Assembly: GCA_019671005.1 (NCBI GenBank)
Contig: CM033718.1
Span: 19,038,014 to 19,102,013, forward strand
Length of the DNA stretch: 64,000 nucleotides
Direction of reading: 5' to 3'
DNA from: Hibiscus mutabilis
Taxonomy: Eukaryota > Streptophyta > Magnoliopsida > Malvales > Malvaceae
The position numbers and the translations under genes are program-made. The notes beneath the pieces were generated by a model, which saw nothing but the letters and a program-made list of their open reading frames with translations, did not search any database and was not told the DNA's origin. Positions 32,099 to 44,814 of this stretch are shown in pieces (positions within the stretch are counted from its first letter, which is position 1; each line of letters opens with the position of its first letter).

Positions 32099-33404
32099 TT
32101 ACGCATAATACTTCTTGAAGGAGTCCGAGTTTAATGGGTTGCTCAATTCTTTCACATCCATCTCTATTAGAATCAACGCTCCCCCAGAGAAAGCCTTTTT
32201 CACAATATATGGCCCCTCCCAATTTGGCATCCATTTTTCCCAGAAGTCTCTTTAATTCAACAAGATCTTTTTGAGCATCAGATTTCCCTCCTGAAACTCC
32301 CCCGGGCAAACTTTCTTGTTATAAGCTCGCATCATTCATTTTTGATACATCTGATTATGGGAAATAGCTTTCAACCTTTTCTCGTCGATGAGGTTCAATT
32401 GATCAAACCTGGCTTGCATCCATTCGGCTTCATCCAACTTTACTTCATTCAAAATTTGAAGTGACGAGATTTCCACTTTGATGGGCAGTACTGCTTTGGT
32501 GTCGTATACTAAGGAATACGGCGTTGCCCCAGTTGAAGTTCTCATGGATGTTCGATAGGCAAACAAAGCAAAAGGGAGCCTTTCATGCCAATCCTTAAAT
32601 GTCTCTGTAGTTTTTGCTAAGATCTTCTTAATATTCTTATTTGCCGCCTCTACCGCTCCATTCATCTTGGGGCGATAAACAGTAGAATTATGGTGTACAA
32701 TCTTGAATTGTTCACACACCTCGGTCATCATCTTATTATTCAAATTGGAAGCATTATTGGTGATGATTTTTTTGGGCAGACTATAGCGGCACATAACTTT
32801 CTTCTTGAGAAACTTGTAAACTGTTGCTCTTGTGATATTAGTGTATGAGGCATCTTCCAGCCCCTTGGTGAAGTAATCGATAGCCACTAGGATGAAGCGA
32901 TGCCCATTGGAACCTTCAGGTGTATCTAACCGATGACGTTCATTCCCTAAGTAGCAAAATGCCACGGTCAATTCATAGTGTGGAGAGGCACCGGCGGAGA
33001 GTGTATTTTATCGGTATAGATTTCACATTTATGACATTTCTTCGCGTAACTGATGCAATCTCCCTCCGTAGTTGACCAAAAATAGCCATATCTTATGTTT
33101 TTTCTTGCCATCGAGAATCCACAAGTGTGAGTCCCACATAAGCCTCCGTAGACCTATGTTAAAATGGTTCCGGCTTCTCAAGCACTGACATACCTCAACA
33201 GTATGTGATCCTTACTTCTTTTGCACAAAATCTCCCCGTCAAGGACGTATCCCAATGCTAACCTTTTGATCATCCTTTTATCATTATCATCAGCCCCATT
33301 TGATAAGTCTGGAACTTGAGGTATTGGAGGATATCAAAACACCATGGATTACCGTCCTCCTCTTCATCTTTCAAACTATAACAATGGGCTGGTACTTCAA
33401 AAGT
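32099..33404 (-). pseudogene. Element B integrase
   Basis: The HHCC finger is whole though frame-interrupted: GLCGTHTCG, then YGYFWSTTEGDCISYAKKCH and KCEIYTDKIHS. The core has VAIDYFTKG (Asp), IITNNASNLN where the second catalytic Asp has become Asn, and NGAVEAANKN (Glu). FAYRTSMRTSTGATPYSLVY and the end SFKKYYA with stop TAA (32099-32101) match A. A Trp codon that is TGA in A (7183-7185) is TAG here (32947-32949). Not active. Confidence 0.9.
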
Positions 33405-33904
33405 TTACATCTCAATCAGCTCCATCTCGACTGTCCGACTTACTTCGAATACAACAGCCAAAGTTGCTAGGGCATCGACCATCCGATTATTCTCTCTTGG
33501 CAAGTAGGTGAAACTGACTTCTTCAAAATCCCTAACCAAATCTTGAATCAAGTCGTAGTACTTGATCAAATTTGGATCTCTAGTCTCCCATTTTTTCTGA
33601 AGCTGGTAAATTACTAAAGAATAATCTCTGAAAACCCAGAGAACCTTGACGTTTTTCTCTACGACCGCTCGAATTCCCATGACACAGGCATCATACTCGG
33701 CCATATTGTTGGTGCAAAATAATTCCAACCTACTTGTGGAAGGGTAGTACACATTTTTAGGGGAGACCAAAATTACCCCTATTCGATGGCCTAAGGCATT
33801 CAATGGCCCATCAAAATAAAGCCTTCATCCTTCATTATCGATAGTGGACCTTTCCTCAGATGGATCACAAATCAAATCTTCATCCGGGAAACTGAAGTCC
33901 AACG
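33405..33904 (-). pseudogene. Element B archaeal-type RNase H (aRH)
   Basis: This second RNase H of Tat elements is well kept: an upstream YFDGPLNALGHRIGV (Asp), CTNNMAEYDACVMGIR (Glu), VFRDYSLVIYQLQKKWETRD (Asp, where GDS is usual) and RENNRMVDALATLA (last Asp). The main open stretch is 33803-33405. It probably compensates for the degenerate RNase H next to RT. It lies between RNase H and the integrase finger. Confidence 0.82.
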
Positions 33905-34479
33905 ACTCATAGTTGTCTGAGGCACGACTTGCTAAAATATCTGCCACCATACTTCCTTTTACCGCCTTATGACTCACATAAAAAATGACAAATTTAAAAA
34001 AAACATTTGCCAACGGGCCACTTTCCCGGTCAACGCTGGTGCTTCCATCAAAAATTTCAACGGATCTATTCGAGAAATCAAATAAGTGGTGTGATACAAC
34101 ATGTACTGCCGGAGCCGCTTAGTAGCCCATACCAAGGCGCAACATAACCTTTGGATCAATGGGTATCGTGTCTCAAACTCGGTGAATTTCTTGCTCAAGT
34201 AATAGACCGCCCTTTCTTTCTTGCATGAGTCACCGTGTTGTCCCAACACACATCCCATAGAATTTTCAAAAACTGCCAAGTACAAAATCAACGGCCTATT
34301 TGATACCGGTGCCACTAAGATTCGAGAATTAGTCAAATACTTCTTGATCTTTTCTAGTGCTTCTTGACAATCTTCATCCCAAACTCCCAGGTTATTCTTC
34401 TGGAGAAGTCTAAAGATGGGGTCACACTTATCGGTCAATTGAGATATGAACCAGGAGATATAATTCAATCTTCCCAAAA
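33905..34479 (-). pseudogene. Element B RT connection and RNase H
   Basis: One open stretch 34477-33974 reads MGRLNYISWFISQLTDKCDP, LILYLAVFENSMGCVLGQHG, VYYLSKKFTEFETRYPLIQR, RRLRQYMLYHTTYLISRIDP and LTGKVARWQM. A frameshift then leads to FYVSHKAVKGSMVADILA. As in A, the Asp expected in the first strand is absent. Confidence 0.85.
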
Positions 34480-35546
34480 ATCCTCAGACTTCCTTTTGCG
34501 TATGAGGTGGCGGGAGATCATGGATTGCTTTTACCTTTTCAGGATCAATCTTGATACCTTTCTGACTTACCACGAAACCTAGGAGCTTCTCGGATGTTAC
34601 TGCAAAGGTACATTTGGCGGGATTGAGCTTCAACTGATACTTTCTTAGCCTCTGGAAGAGTTTTTACAAATTTTGGAGGTGCTCCTCCTCGGTCTGAGAC
34701 TTGGCTATCATGTCATCCACGTACACCTCAATCTCCTTATGCATCATGTCATGGAACAAGGTCACCATGGCTCTTTGATATGCCACCCCAGAATTCTTCA
34801 AAGCAAAAGGTATCACATTGTAGCAAAACGTGCCCCACATGGTCACAAAAGTGGTCTTCTCCATATCCTCGGGATGCATTTTGATCTGATTGTACCTTGA
34901 GAAGCCATCCATAAAGGAAAACCAAGCATGCCCCGCAGTATTGTCAATTAGAGTATCAATATCAAGCAAAGGGAAATTGTCTTTAGGGCTTGCCTTATTA
35001 AGTTCCCTAAAATCTACGCACATACGGCCCCTCCCATCCTTTTTGGGTACCGACACTATTTTGGCCACCCATTCTGGGTACTTAGAAACCTCCGAAAATC
35101 CAGCCTCGAACTGTTTCCTTACCTCCTCTCTAATTTTCAATAACATGTTTATCCTCATTCTTTGAAGCTTTTGCTGAACGTGCTTGCACCCCGGTCTAAT
35201 GGGGAGCTTGTGCATTATAATATCTATGTTTAGGCCTAGCATATCCTGGTATGACCATGCGAACACATCTTTAAATTTTATAAGCAGTCCCACCAACTCT
35301 TGCGTGACTTTGGGTGATAGGTTACCTCGGATCTTTACTTCTTCCCTCTCTTTGTTAGTCCCCAAATTTAAAATCTCTATCTTCTCTTGGTGTGGGAGGA
35401 TTTGTCGTTCCTCACTGGCCATCATTCTTAGCAGATCATCGGGAATCCCATCATCCTGCTCTTCTACCTCCGCCAAGTACGTGGGTCGTTCAAAATCTAC
35501 TTCAGGATTAGGTTCCACATCATTCATACAGTTTAGATTAAGAGGC
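34480..35546 (-). pseudogene. Element B reverse transcriptase (active site intact)
   Basis: A long open stretch (35527-34664, 287 codons) holds PTYLAEVEEQDDGIPDDLLR, PEWVAKIVSVPKKDGRGRMC, VDFRELNKASPKDNFPLLDI, SFMDGFSRYNQIKMHPEDME and EIEVYVDDMIAKSQTEEEHL, so the YVDD box is intact. A stop after LQNL begins the damaged thumb. The first codons after the predicted splice acceptor (35547) are PLN. This is the best preserved enzyme part among the Tat copies. Confidence 0.9.
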
Positions 35547-35767
35547 CTGCACGATTTTGAAAGTGCGTATTGGGAAAAGAAAGGTATAGCTCATGATATG
35601 AACAAATAAGTATATAAATAAATAAATAAATAAAGACATAATAAATGAAATTGAATGGAATGAATGTTGTGTTTGCCATTTGAGAAGGAAAATGTAGACA
35701 TGGTCTATTTCATTTAAAGCAGATAGATATGACATAGTTGCCCTTTTTTACAAAGGACGTTCGTTAC
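35547..35767 (-). other. Predicted intron between pro and RT in element B
   Basis: The donor CGAAA|GTAACG at 35767 and acceptor AATCGTGCAG|GCC at 35547 stand at the same positions as in A, 221 bp apart, with a T-rich 3' part and stops in all frames between. Joining restores one frame from the protease exon to RT. Confidence 0.65.
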
Positions 35768-37499
35768 TTTCGGGCAAAAGTAACGAGATTGTTCTGAGCA
35801 TTAATTTGATTTGTTCCTAAAAAATTCGGTACGTCCCCAAAGGTCCAATTCTTGAGCTCTTCTCCTAGGAGGCATGGGCGAATCTTGTCCAAAAATTGAT
35901 TAGCCTTGCTCTCATCGCCGATCATATCCATATTCATCTCCTCGAAAGCCTCACTGATAAACTCTTCCTGGAGGCACCTCTCACCTTCTCAGTTTGCCTC
36001 TTGGACATCCACCTCCAGATTTCGAATTCCACCAGATATAAAAACACTCTTAAAGTCTTCGTAGATGATAGGGGCCCATGGAATATCCCCCTCTAAGCCT
36101 AGCCTTCCTTTGTTCTTGCTTCTTCTTCCATTCTTGTCTTTTCTGTAAGAAATTTGGCTTGTAACCGAGTCTGAAGCGGTCAACTTTGTGGATCACATTG
36201 ATGGGACGGAGGCATCCTTGCAGATTCTTTCCCAAGCTTTTTTCTTTGCTCCTTTTCCTATGGTCTCGTATACCACCTTTTCAGTATAATTTGACAAATT
36301 AGGGCATGGAATCTTACTTCATTCGGCAACGAAGGTAGCATTGACAAGTTCCAAGGCTCTAGAGCCACACTCCATTACTTCTTCATCAATATGGATGTAT
36401 GGTGTATCCGAGGTTACCGAAGCGACAGTGTCCTATTCGGCATTCACTGTTACTAATTTCCCCTCGGTGACAAACTTCAACTTTTGATGGAGTGAAGACG
36501 AAACGGCACCGACTGAGTGTATCCATGGCCTCTCTAAGAAGTAGTTGTAAGATGGCCAGATATCCATGACCAAGAAATCAACCACATGTTCAATGGGACC
36601 AATAAGCAGGGGTACTTCTATTTTCTCGACCATATCTCTCTAGGTCCCATCAAAAACTCACACCGTATTATATGTGAACTGTCGATTGGTAGTTGTTGTA
36701 GTATAGCTAATGGCATAACATTCAACGCAGAGCCATTATCAATCAGCAGGCTCGATAGCACATAACCTTTGCAGTGAGTGGTGATGTTTAGGGCCTTGGT
36801 GAACCTCGTACCCTCCACGAAATTTCGTCATCACCAAAGGTAATGTGATTAACGTCGATGATATGGTTAACAATCTGATCCAACCTCCTGACTGAAATAT
36901 TTTTTGTAACAAAGGACTCATTCAAAAATTTTAGTAAAGCGTCACGATGTTTCTCTGAGTTTAGTAAAAGGTCAAGCACAGAAATTCGAGCTACTGTCTC
37001 CGAAGCTGGTCGATGACGCTATACTCATTGTGCTTGAATAATCTCAAAAACTCTTGTTCTTGAGTTTCTATGACCGACTATTTGATCTATGGTGGCGGGT
37101 CATCTCCGAAAACTTTCTTGGGTTCAACTCCGACTTCCTTGCCTTTCTCTTTTGCTTCCTCCGGTGCCTTTTGGTTCTCTAGAGCATAGCATCGACCACT
37201 CCTCGTGAGATGCCCTACATCTTTTACCTCTCTGGCCTTTGGCGCCAAAAGTTCTTATTGAATAGGTTTTATCCCTATTTCCACGTCTTCTTCTCTGTGC
37301 AAACTAGAGGAACCCAGCATTGTGATGCTTGTAGCGTAGTTCCATGGAACCATCTTTGTATCCTTGAAAGAAAAAGACATTGGAGAATCAATTATCATCT
37401 TGGGAGTTGCCTTTGATACGCTTTCCTCTCTTAGGTTCAGATCAAGAAAAAATTGTCTCTTCGCACTATACTTGATTTCTTGACCCTCTAAAGCACAAA
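35768..37499 (-). pseudogene. Element B protease and G-patch region
   Basis: Protease: YVLSSLLIDNGSALNVMPLA keeps the catalytic Asp; VPLLIGPIEHVVDFLVMDIW and WIHSVGAVSSSLHQ follow across a frameshift near 36630. TGA 36319-36321 stands at the same codon as the TGA in A (10429-10431). The G-patch region reads MGKNLQGCLRPINVIHKVDR and FRLGYKPNFLQ (a Gly to Arg change in the core). The tail IRPCLLGEELKNWTFGDVP runs open to the splice donor. Confidence 0.82.
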
Positions 37500-39221
37500 C
37501 TTCTAAATCTTTCTTCCCTTCATCTTCTCCAAAGAACTCAATTTCCTTGTTGTCCATCATGGCTTGTATCAGCTGATGAAACTCTCCACAATCTTGAATC
37601 TCCTGATTGATGTTATACACAATATAGGCTACAACCTTCTTCCACAATCACCATTCCCCAGTCAATGAGGCGTGCCATACACAAATGTTGGAAAACCCAC
37701 CTTAATGGTGACCGAACTTTGGACACGTTCACTCTAGTTTTTCTGATATTCTCGTCTTCGAAAGAATTCACGCCTTGACCTCCATGATTTGGTAGGGGGT
37801 CATTGGCCGTGCTTGGTTTTCCCAACTATAACACTTTGGTCCGAATTAAGTTCTGAACGAACTTCTTGAATACCACACAATTTTCAATCGAATGCCCCAG
37901 AACATCGGCATAGTATTCGCAGTGTTCCTTGGGGTCATACCATGATGGGTAAGATGGGTTGTAAGGAGTAACATGATAAGGACAAACTAAATCAGCCTTA
38001 TACAATTGTGAGTAGATTTCTTTGTAAGAGATTGGCAAAGGAGTGAAGGATCTCTCCTACCTTTCCTTCTTGGGTCCCATATCTTCTCTTTTATTGAAGT
38101 TTTGGGAATTCCCCACTATGGCCTGGGGCTAGGAGATAGTGAAGTTCTTGGTTGCCTCAAAAACGTTTGTATTGTTGACCTTATGGTACTTTTTCCTGTA
38201 TTGTTTGCGTGAATGATCCCCTCCATCAATTCTTTCGCTCTTGATGGCTGCTTCGATGCGCTCGCCAGTCATGACCATCTCTGCAAAATTGCTAATAGGG
38301 TTGCTGATTAATCGATCATAAAGTATCCCTTTTAATGTGTCTACAAACATTGTTGAGATCCTGTGCTTGTGATGTGGTGGTTGAACTTGGACCGCCAAAT
38401 CACGCCATCTGTGAGCGTATTCATGAAGGGTCTCGTTGTGCTTTTGTTCCATGCCTTGCAACATCAGTCGGTTGGGAACCATGTCGGTTATATGCTTATA
38501 CTGATCAGTAAAAGCTTTTCCCAGATCCCTCCACTACTTAATTTGAGCCCTTGTTAGCTGATTGTACCACCTCGAAGTAGATCCCACTAAGCTATCCTGA
38601 AAACAGTGAATTAGGAGCTTCTCATTCTTGGTAAACACAACCATTTTCCGGCAAAACATCACTATATGAGTAGTAGGGCAGGAGGTTCCATCAAACTTTT
38701 CAAATTCGGGGGTCTTGAACTTATATGGGATTTCTACATCGGATACCAAACTGAGTTCCCTAGCACTTAACCCATAGGAGCCATCTCGTCTTCCTTCACT
38801 CAAAATTTTTCCTCTAGGTCTTTTTGGATATCATCCAATTACTTAGTGAACTCCACTTTCATTTGGTTCAACTTCTCCAACTCATCAAAGTCTGGGATGC
38901 TGTCACCGATAATCTCAGGGTTTGAGTTTGATAAGCTAGACCGATATAAGAGGAAGATGCCCCTTATGGAGGATTAAGAGAGGGATCAAAAAGAAAATGG
39001 TTTTGGACAATTCGGGTAAGAGGGTGTTCCCCCGAGTTTTGGACTAGATTCTCAATGGTACTCTTGTCCCTCAGATCTGGTCCTAGCCGAGCTTGCAGCA
39101 ACTGGAATATTCCCTTCATCATGTCCTGCTGAGACTTGATGATGGTGTCTTCTAACTCTTGTAGGGCTCATTCCATCTGGCGACGTATGTCGACTTCCAA
39201 CTTGGCAAAGCTCTCCTCTAT
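37500..39221 (-). pseudogene. Element B gag
   Basis: It is collinear with A. The start codon has decayed to ATA (39219-39221), and the codon 17 later that is TGA in A is also TGA here (39168-39170). Capsid: PYKFKTPEFEKFDGTSCPTT, LLIHCFQDSLVGSTSRWYNQ, PNRLMLQGMEQKHNETLHEY, MFVDTLKGILYDRLISNPIS. The first zinc-knuckle-like box is CEYYADVLGHSIENC, with the His of C-x2-H changed to Tyr. Stops and frameshifts lie near 38530 and 37830. Confidence 0.87.
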
Positions 39222-39507
39222 TTGTTTTGACCGTGAGCGAGTGTGATATAGGTGTGGAATGATGGTAAATTTAAGAAGCAAAAATGCAATCTTTCTGAAA
39301 TAGAAAGCCTTTTACTTAATAAATGGTAATTAATCAAAAATGCAAACAAATTCACTAATTGAATGATTATTAGTATTTAAGCAAGGAATGCAAATGAAAG
39401 AATCATGCATGAATGCAAAGAGCGTCATTGAGTTTGGCAAATATCATCGTTAAACGACTTTCATTAATGGAAATGTTGTCTTGTTACAATAACTTAAAGG
39501 GAACTGA

Positions 39508-41615
39508 CTACACATATGGCTTCAAGGTAGTATCAAGGTCAACGATCTCCCTCAGAATCCAAACAATCCTTCCTTCTTCTTCGAAATCATTGTCCACACA
39601 GTCATGGAGTTCGGTAGCGTCTTCCGCCAAAATTTGTACCTTCTGGGCAACCTCTTGTATTTGAGTCATCCAATGTACCAACTCTTGTTCTTGCCTCTAA
39701 ATTGTATAGGCGGCAAAGTGCGGTTGTTCAAAACTCCGCGTCGAGCGTACTTGAATCGCTCCCCTAAGGCCTGCCACATGATCGTTGAGTTGTTGAACCT
39801 CGGTTTCTAACTCATCAACGTGAGTCATCAAGACTTGAATCTCTAAGTTACTGGCCTTTAGCTTGCTAGTTGAACCCTTATGCTTGAAAAGAGACTTTTC
39901 CAAACACCTCACTCGATCTTTCAAGGCTTTATTTTGGGGTTGTTCCTTCTCGATCTGTCTCGAGTGGGAGATTTGTAGATTCTTCACTTCTTCGGTTAAA
40001 GCGAGCACTTGATCTTTGTACTCGTAAAATATTCTTTTGTAGTTCTCGGCACTTACTTTCTCTTCCTTCAATCGAAGCTCTAACCCTTCACTTGGTCCAC
40101 CTTCCACGACTCTTTTGCTCTTATTTAACCTTTTAAACTTCTGAATCTCTTCCTTCTCCATCTTGAGTTTGATTTCCAACTCATCTCTTTTCCTTTGTAG
40201 ATCTTTAATCACTCCTTCAAACCGTGTCTTCTCTAATTCAAAGTTGAACTTTTCTTGATGGGCTCTCTCCTTGAGCTTGAGGTACCTCTTTCACTCTCCT
40301 TCAAGTTCATTCCTCATCAAATCGGCCTCTATATGAAGCATGGCCAATCTCTCATTTATAGATCATTTTCAATCGAGATTCAAGTAGGGAATATTGTTGT
40401 TGACATGATTAAATCGCCACGCTTTGTAATCGGGAGTGACCACGTACGAAGCATTTACGATCCTAACCCGTCTTGCATTGTTCCAAGCTGAAAAAGTATT
40501 GTATGCCATCTTCTTGTAGACCTTCTCCTTTGCATAATCCGCGTTGAACTCATTTAGACCTTTGGTGGCCGGCACAAATTGTTTCGAACCGTACTGTCTT
40601 AAAACTAGAAGAGTGGTATGCCCCCAAAGGCCAAGTAGTGGTATCCATGAATGCTCTCCACATCTACAGAGAATATTCTTTGCCAACAACCATGGTGCTC
40701 TCCAAACCATATCTTCCTCCTTTAGATTTCAGAGGACGTCTTGCCATACTTCCTCGGATCTTCGGGTTGGCCAATCACTCTTTCGTAAAAACTCCTTTAA
40801 GTGTGAGAACTTGCCGTCATAAAGGGGTTTTGAAAACTGGGATTGGTCCAAAGGTGGCTATAGAACCAAACAGTCAAAATCTGTTGGCATCCTCGAAAGT
40901 GACCTCCACCATGCTCTCGACAGAACCTCAATGATCAAAAAGTTTCAGCCAAAATTACAGGTACTGGATTAGTCCCGCTATCTAAACGATCAAATAGATC
41001 CAAAACTGATAGATCAATGAGTCCCAATGCTCGAGGAAAGAGTACCAATCCTTAGATCAACAAAGTAAAGAGATTTTGTTGAACTCAGCCCACAGGATGC
41101 ACAGAAGCTAAGGCCAAGATCCCCTCCCACTTAAGATGTTTTTTATTGATCCAAGTAAGGACTTGATGCTCGACCCAAGATGACAACATATCTGAGAACT
41201 TCTTTAACTTTCCTTGAAAAGCTTTGTTCTTACTTGGCTTAGAATATACCCGATTCATGTCAATCTTCTTGCAATCTATAAGGTCTTGGTATTCTTCGAT
41301 CGTCGGAGTTAAGTCAAAGTTACTAATTGTAAAGCAGTTGTAGGTAGAGATCCAAAAACCCACCAAGGCTTGTAATAGTGTTTGATCAACTGGGACTTCT
41401 AGCAAGTATACGATGTCACCATACTCTTCTCTGAAATAGAAATGTTTCGGTTTCAATTTGGACACATCATTGAACCCCATATTCATGAATGTTTCGGTTG
41501 CCATTGCTGACTAGACCCCGATAGAAATGTTGTCTCCATCATGTAGTTTCTCCCCTTCTGACTATATCTGAACATCAAAATTCTTTTCATCACAACTACG
41601 GACTAAGTCTCCCAT
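39508..41615 (-). pseudogene. Element B ORF1 (DUF7745-like and coiled coil)
   Basis: ORF1 runs from ATG 41613-41615 to TAG 39508-39510, as in A. N half: TETFMNMGFNDVSKLKPKHF, EEYGDIVYLLEVPVDQTLLQ, FTISNFDLTPTIEEYQDLID, KPSKNKAFQGKLKKF. Middle: CRCGEHSWIPLLGLWG and LRQYGSKQFVPATKGLNEFN. C half (40212-39510): long coiled coil with LKDRVRCLEKSLFKHKGSTS and VDELETEVQQLNDHVAGL. Several frameshifts. The N half is conserved between A, B and F, so it was under selection in the lineage; its role is unknown. Confidence 0.8.
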
Positions 41616-42363
41616 TGATCTAGTCTTTAACTTCAAATTATTTCCAACTCAATGTGCTCTTCATGTTATGACAAGATATGCAAAAAAAGGGTAAAAGAGG
41701 AAAAGGAAGAAAACAAAAAGAAGCGTTAGTTATAAGATAAACAATAAAACAAAAATGAGAAGAGATAAGCGCAAAATGAAAGAAGCACAAGGCAAACGAA
41801 TAAGGAAACAAGCCTAACCACATGAATTCTAGTTCACTAGGGTTATCCGTATGGCTCTAACGGGGTAGGTTTCCTAGATTCTCACACATGGTTTGGTTCT
41901 AATCGAGGGTACCCGAACCTATCCCATTACCTACTAAGGCAACAAGAACTCCAATTCTGGCCCATTACAAGCTTGTGAATTGGTTTCAGCTCAAGGGAAA
42001 GCACGACCTAGTGACGTGGAGGGTTGTTCACATGTCAGAAGACGTGGATTCCGAAAGTGAATTACCGACCCGTGGAGGGCTACTCACGTGGGTATGTGGT
42101 GTTTCACTCCCACTTAAAGGGACGGAGCTCGGGTATAGAGCTTGATGAACATGATGCAACACATGTCAGTGATTTCTTAGAAATTAAATGAAAAATTAAT
42201 CTGAAGTCCACCCATTATCAAAGCCCATGCAATCTCAGTCACATTTCCAAGAAAGAATCGACCTTGTCAAAATCAATTGAAATTCCAACATTTTCCATCA
42301 TTTTAAGGCAACAAATATTCTTTTGGCCTAACTCTCTTTTATTTTGTAAAAACCAAATTCAAG
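41616..42363 (-). other. Element B leader with conserved RNA motifs
   Basis: No gene. The hairpin TTACC-loop-GGCAA lies at 41927-41942 (transcript: TTGCC, loop TTAGTA, GGTAA with one G-U pair), and GGGTACCC at 41907-41914. AGAGCCAT follows near 41850. They match the leaders of A and F. Confidence 0.6.
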
Positions 42364-42381
42364 TCCCCAGTGGAGTCGCCA
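42364..42381 (-). other. Primer-binding site, tRNA-Arg, element B
   Basis: TGGCGACTCCACTGGGGA on the minus strand, 3 nt after the LTR; one mismatch to the site of F. Confidence 0.88.
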
Positions 42382-42384
42382 AGA

Positions 42385-44370
42385 TGTGGTGACCTTTTTC
42401 CTTTCTTAAAACAATATGGTGGTTTCATAAGTTTGGTACTACGGGTTATCCCCAAAATCATTTCTTTGAAATCTTGGCCTAAAGGGATTTCTTTCGAAAA
42501 TTATTTGTCTTTTTGAAAATCGATAAAAAAACTTGGAGTCGCCACCGACCACTTGGATAAGGTGGGCCAGACACTGTAGAAAACCAGAGAACCATTATAA
42601 AAGGGCTCGGGAGTTGTTTACGTGCTGGGAAGTATTAGCACCCCCATCACACCCGAAAATCGGTATCTCGATATTTGTTGCTTTCAAATTGGTGGAATTT
42701 GAATTGAATTTAACTTGGCATTCTTAATTGAAAATTTAACCTTAATTACATGGGCTTTATCAAGTTGGCGGGTTTGAATTAATTGGACATTTAATTAATA
42801 AGGTTGACGATACACTGGACCATAGACTAAACTGAAATCATATAAGCCTGATTGTCGTGTTAATTTATGGTTTGAATCCCGCACGTCACCTTTATGCATG
42901 GTGCAAGCAATTAAGATATGATGTAATGATTTTGTCAAGTTCTAATTTTACCTTGAGTTGGTAAGAATTAATTCAAATATTTGGTCAACATCCTTTGAGC
43001 TCGGACTGTTACGACACAAATATCGGAACTAATAGATACCTCATTTTTTATGATTTAAATTCATTAACATGTAAACTAAATGGGCCATATGAATGAAAAA
43101 TAAAATGGATAGCAAGTAAAGGCTTAAAGATGAGCGCACAAAAGCCCACCCAAGGCCCTAACCTAAAAGGTCCAAGTTATGAAAGATTCAATTAGTGATC
43201 TAGTTATTAATTAGGTGATTCTAGTATTAACCCTAAAAAGGCTGGAAAACCCTAACAAATTATGAGTTATCTTCTGATATGATAATTAATTTGATTGATT
43301 TTAAACTAGTATTCCTATAAACCAAGAACACTATCTAAAATAAATCAAGTTAATCAATCATAACTTTTAATTAAAACGTCAATCTATTCTTCATTTTAAT
43401 TTTATCTTAAATTAATTAAGAAATGTCCAACTAATTTAATGAACTTAACATTTATCCCAATAAGCCAATGGTAAATTATTCACTAAATCAATTCAAACCC
43501 TACTCTAACTAAGGCTCTAAAGGCTAATCCTAAATTAATTTAATTAATCTAAGGATCGTGCCCCTATTAGACAAACACGCGACGTAAATTAATTAAATTA
43601 ATTGGCCTAATCTAAACTAAAACCTTAACCAATCCCAAAAGCCCATCTAACTAATTTACCCTAAAGCCCAAAAGGACAAGGCCCAAAACTAAAAGAGCTT
43701 AAACTACTAATCTAAACCTACACCAAAAACCAAAAGACACAAGAATATAAATATATTTACTATATATTCTATACTAAAAGTATATATTTATAGAAAAGCT
43801 ATATTTCAAAAACCTTGTATGATATATATTATGTAAAAAACTTATATTATATATTAACTACATTATATTTTTTGCAAAATTTATACATTACGTATTTTAA
43901 AAAAACTATATATGTTATATTCTTTTTTAAGAAAACATATTATATATTTAAAGAAACTATATACATTATAAGCTTTAAAAACTATATATTATATGAATTT
44001 AATAAAACTACACATTATAACTTTATAAAAATATATTATATATAAAAAAACACATATTATATACAATACTATACATCGTGAGAAAAACACATATTATATG
44101 TTGCAAACAACTTTATATATATTAAAACTATGTTTTATATATGTATACATATACCATATATTATATAGGAAAAATACATTAAATAAACATACATCATATA
44201 ACATTCATCATATATCCACAACCACATAAAGATAAAACAAATAAATTAAACATTAAGAAATTAAAGAGCTGAGAATAAATGTGCAAAATTTAAATTAAGA
44301 TGTACGAGAAAGAATAAGTAAAAAGGGTTCTTAATATTGGAACGGGCCAAATTGAACAAAAACTCAAAGT
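42385..44370 (-). mobile_element. Element B 5' LTR, truncated (U3 lost)
   Basis: It starts TGTGGTGACC and is collinear with 26210-28227. It stops at CTCAAAGT, then continues directly into D sequence equal to 56155 onward. The missing 2.0 kb is the promoter half. Confidence 0.9.
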
Positions 44371-44713
44371 GATTATCTACTAAGTAAGAGAGATGGTTTT
44401 AATTGTGGATTATCAATTAACCTATAACCAAGATATTTGAGATTGATGCAGGTTTATCTTTTGTGAAGTACGATGATCTAAAACTTGGATTAATACACCG
44501 AGATCTACCTTAATTAGAGTTCCTTTTAATATAGAATTTTCATTTACTTTAAATTGCTTTCTTCAATTCTACTTAAACACAAAACCCCCCCCTTTTACTT
44601 TAATTGCTTGTGAAATTAATCTCTTAACCACTCTCTGTGGGATCGACCCTACTCGCCGCTACTATAATCCAAAGAACAAGAAGGTATTATTTTTTGAAGG
44701 ATTTGACACCCAT
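44371..44713 (+). mobile_element. Element D LTR1, right part
   Basis: It is collinear with 56155-56492. About 445 bp of LTR (equal to 55710-56154) were deleted with the end of B. It ends near GACACCCAT, where LTR2 has GACACCCAACA. Confidence 0.8.
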
Positions 44714-44720
44714 AAAAAAT

Positions 44721-44738
44721 TGGCTCCATTACAGGGGA
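44721..44738 (+). other. Degenerate tRNA-Asp primer-binding site, D copy 1
   Basis: TGGCTCCATTACAGGGGA against the Athila-type TGGCGCCGTTGCCGGGGA: clearly related, with several transitions. Confidence 0.65.
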
Positions 44739-44814
44739 GTGGTGTCAAGAAGCTAAGTTCACTTTTTATTTAGTTTAGTTTATTTTTTTCGAGTTTCTTT
44801 TCTTTTCTACTTTT

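Larger units (their letters stand above)
26210..44370 (-). mobile_element. Element B: Tat/Ogre-type retrotransposon, truncated 5' LTR, 18.2 kb
   Basis: It has the same architecture and strand as A, with related but clearly distinct sequence. The left LTR is complete (26210-30255); the right LTR stops at 44370, matching only 26210-28227 of the left one. It is inserted in LTR1 of D about 10 bp past the TATA region. Protease and RT active sites are intact while integrase has lost an Asp. With the U3 of the 5' LTR gone it has no promoter of its own. Confidence 0.9.
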
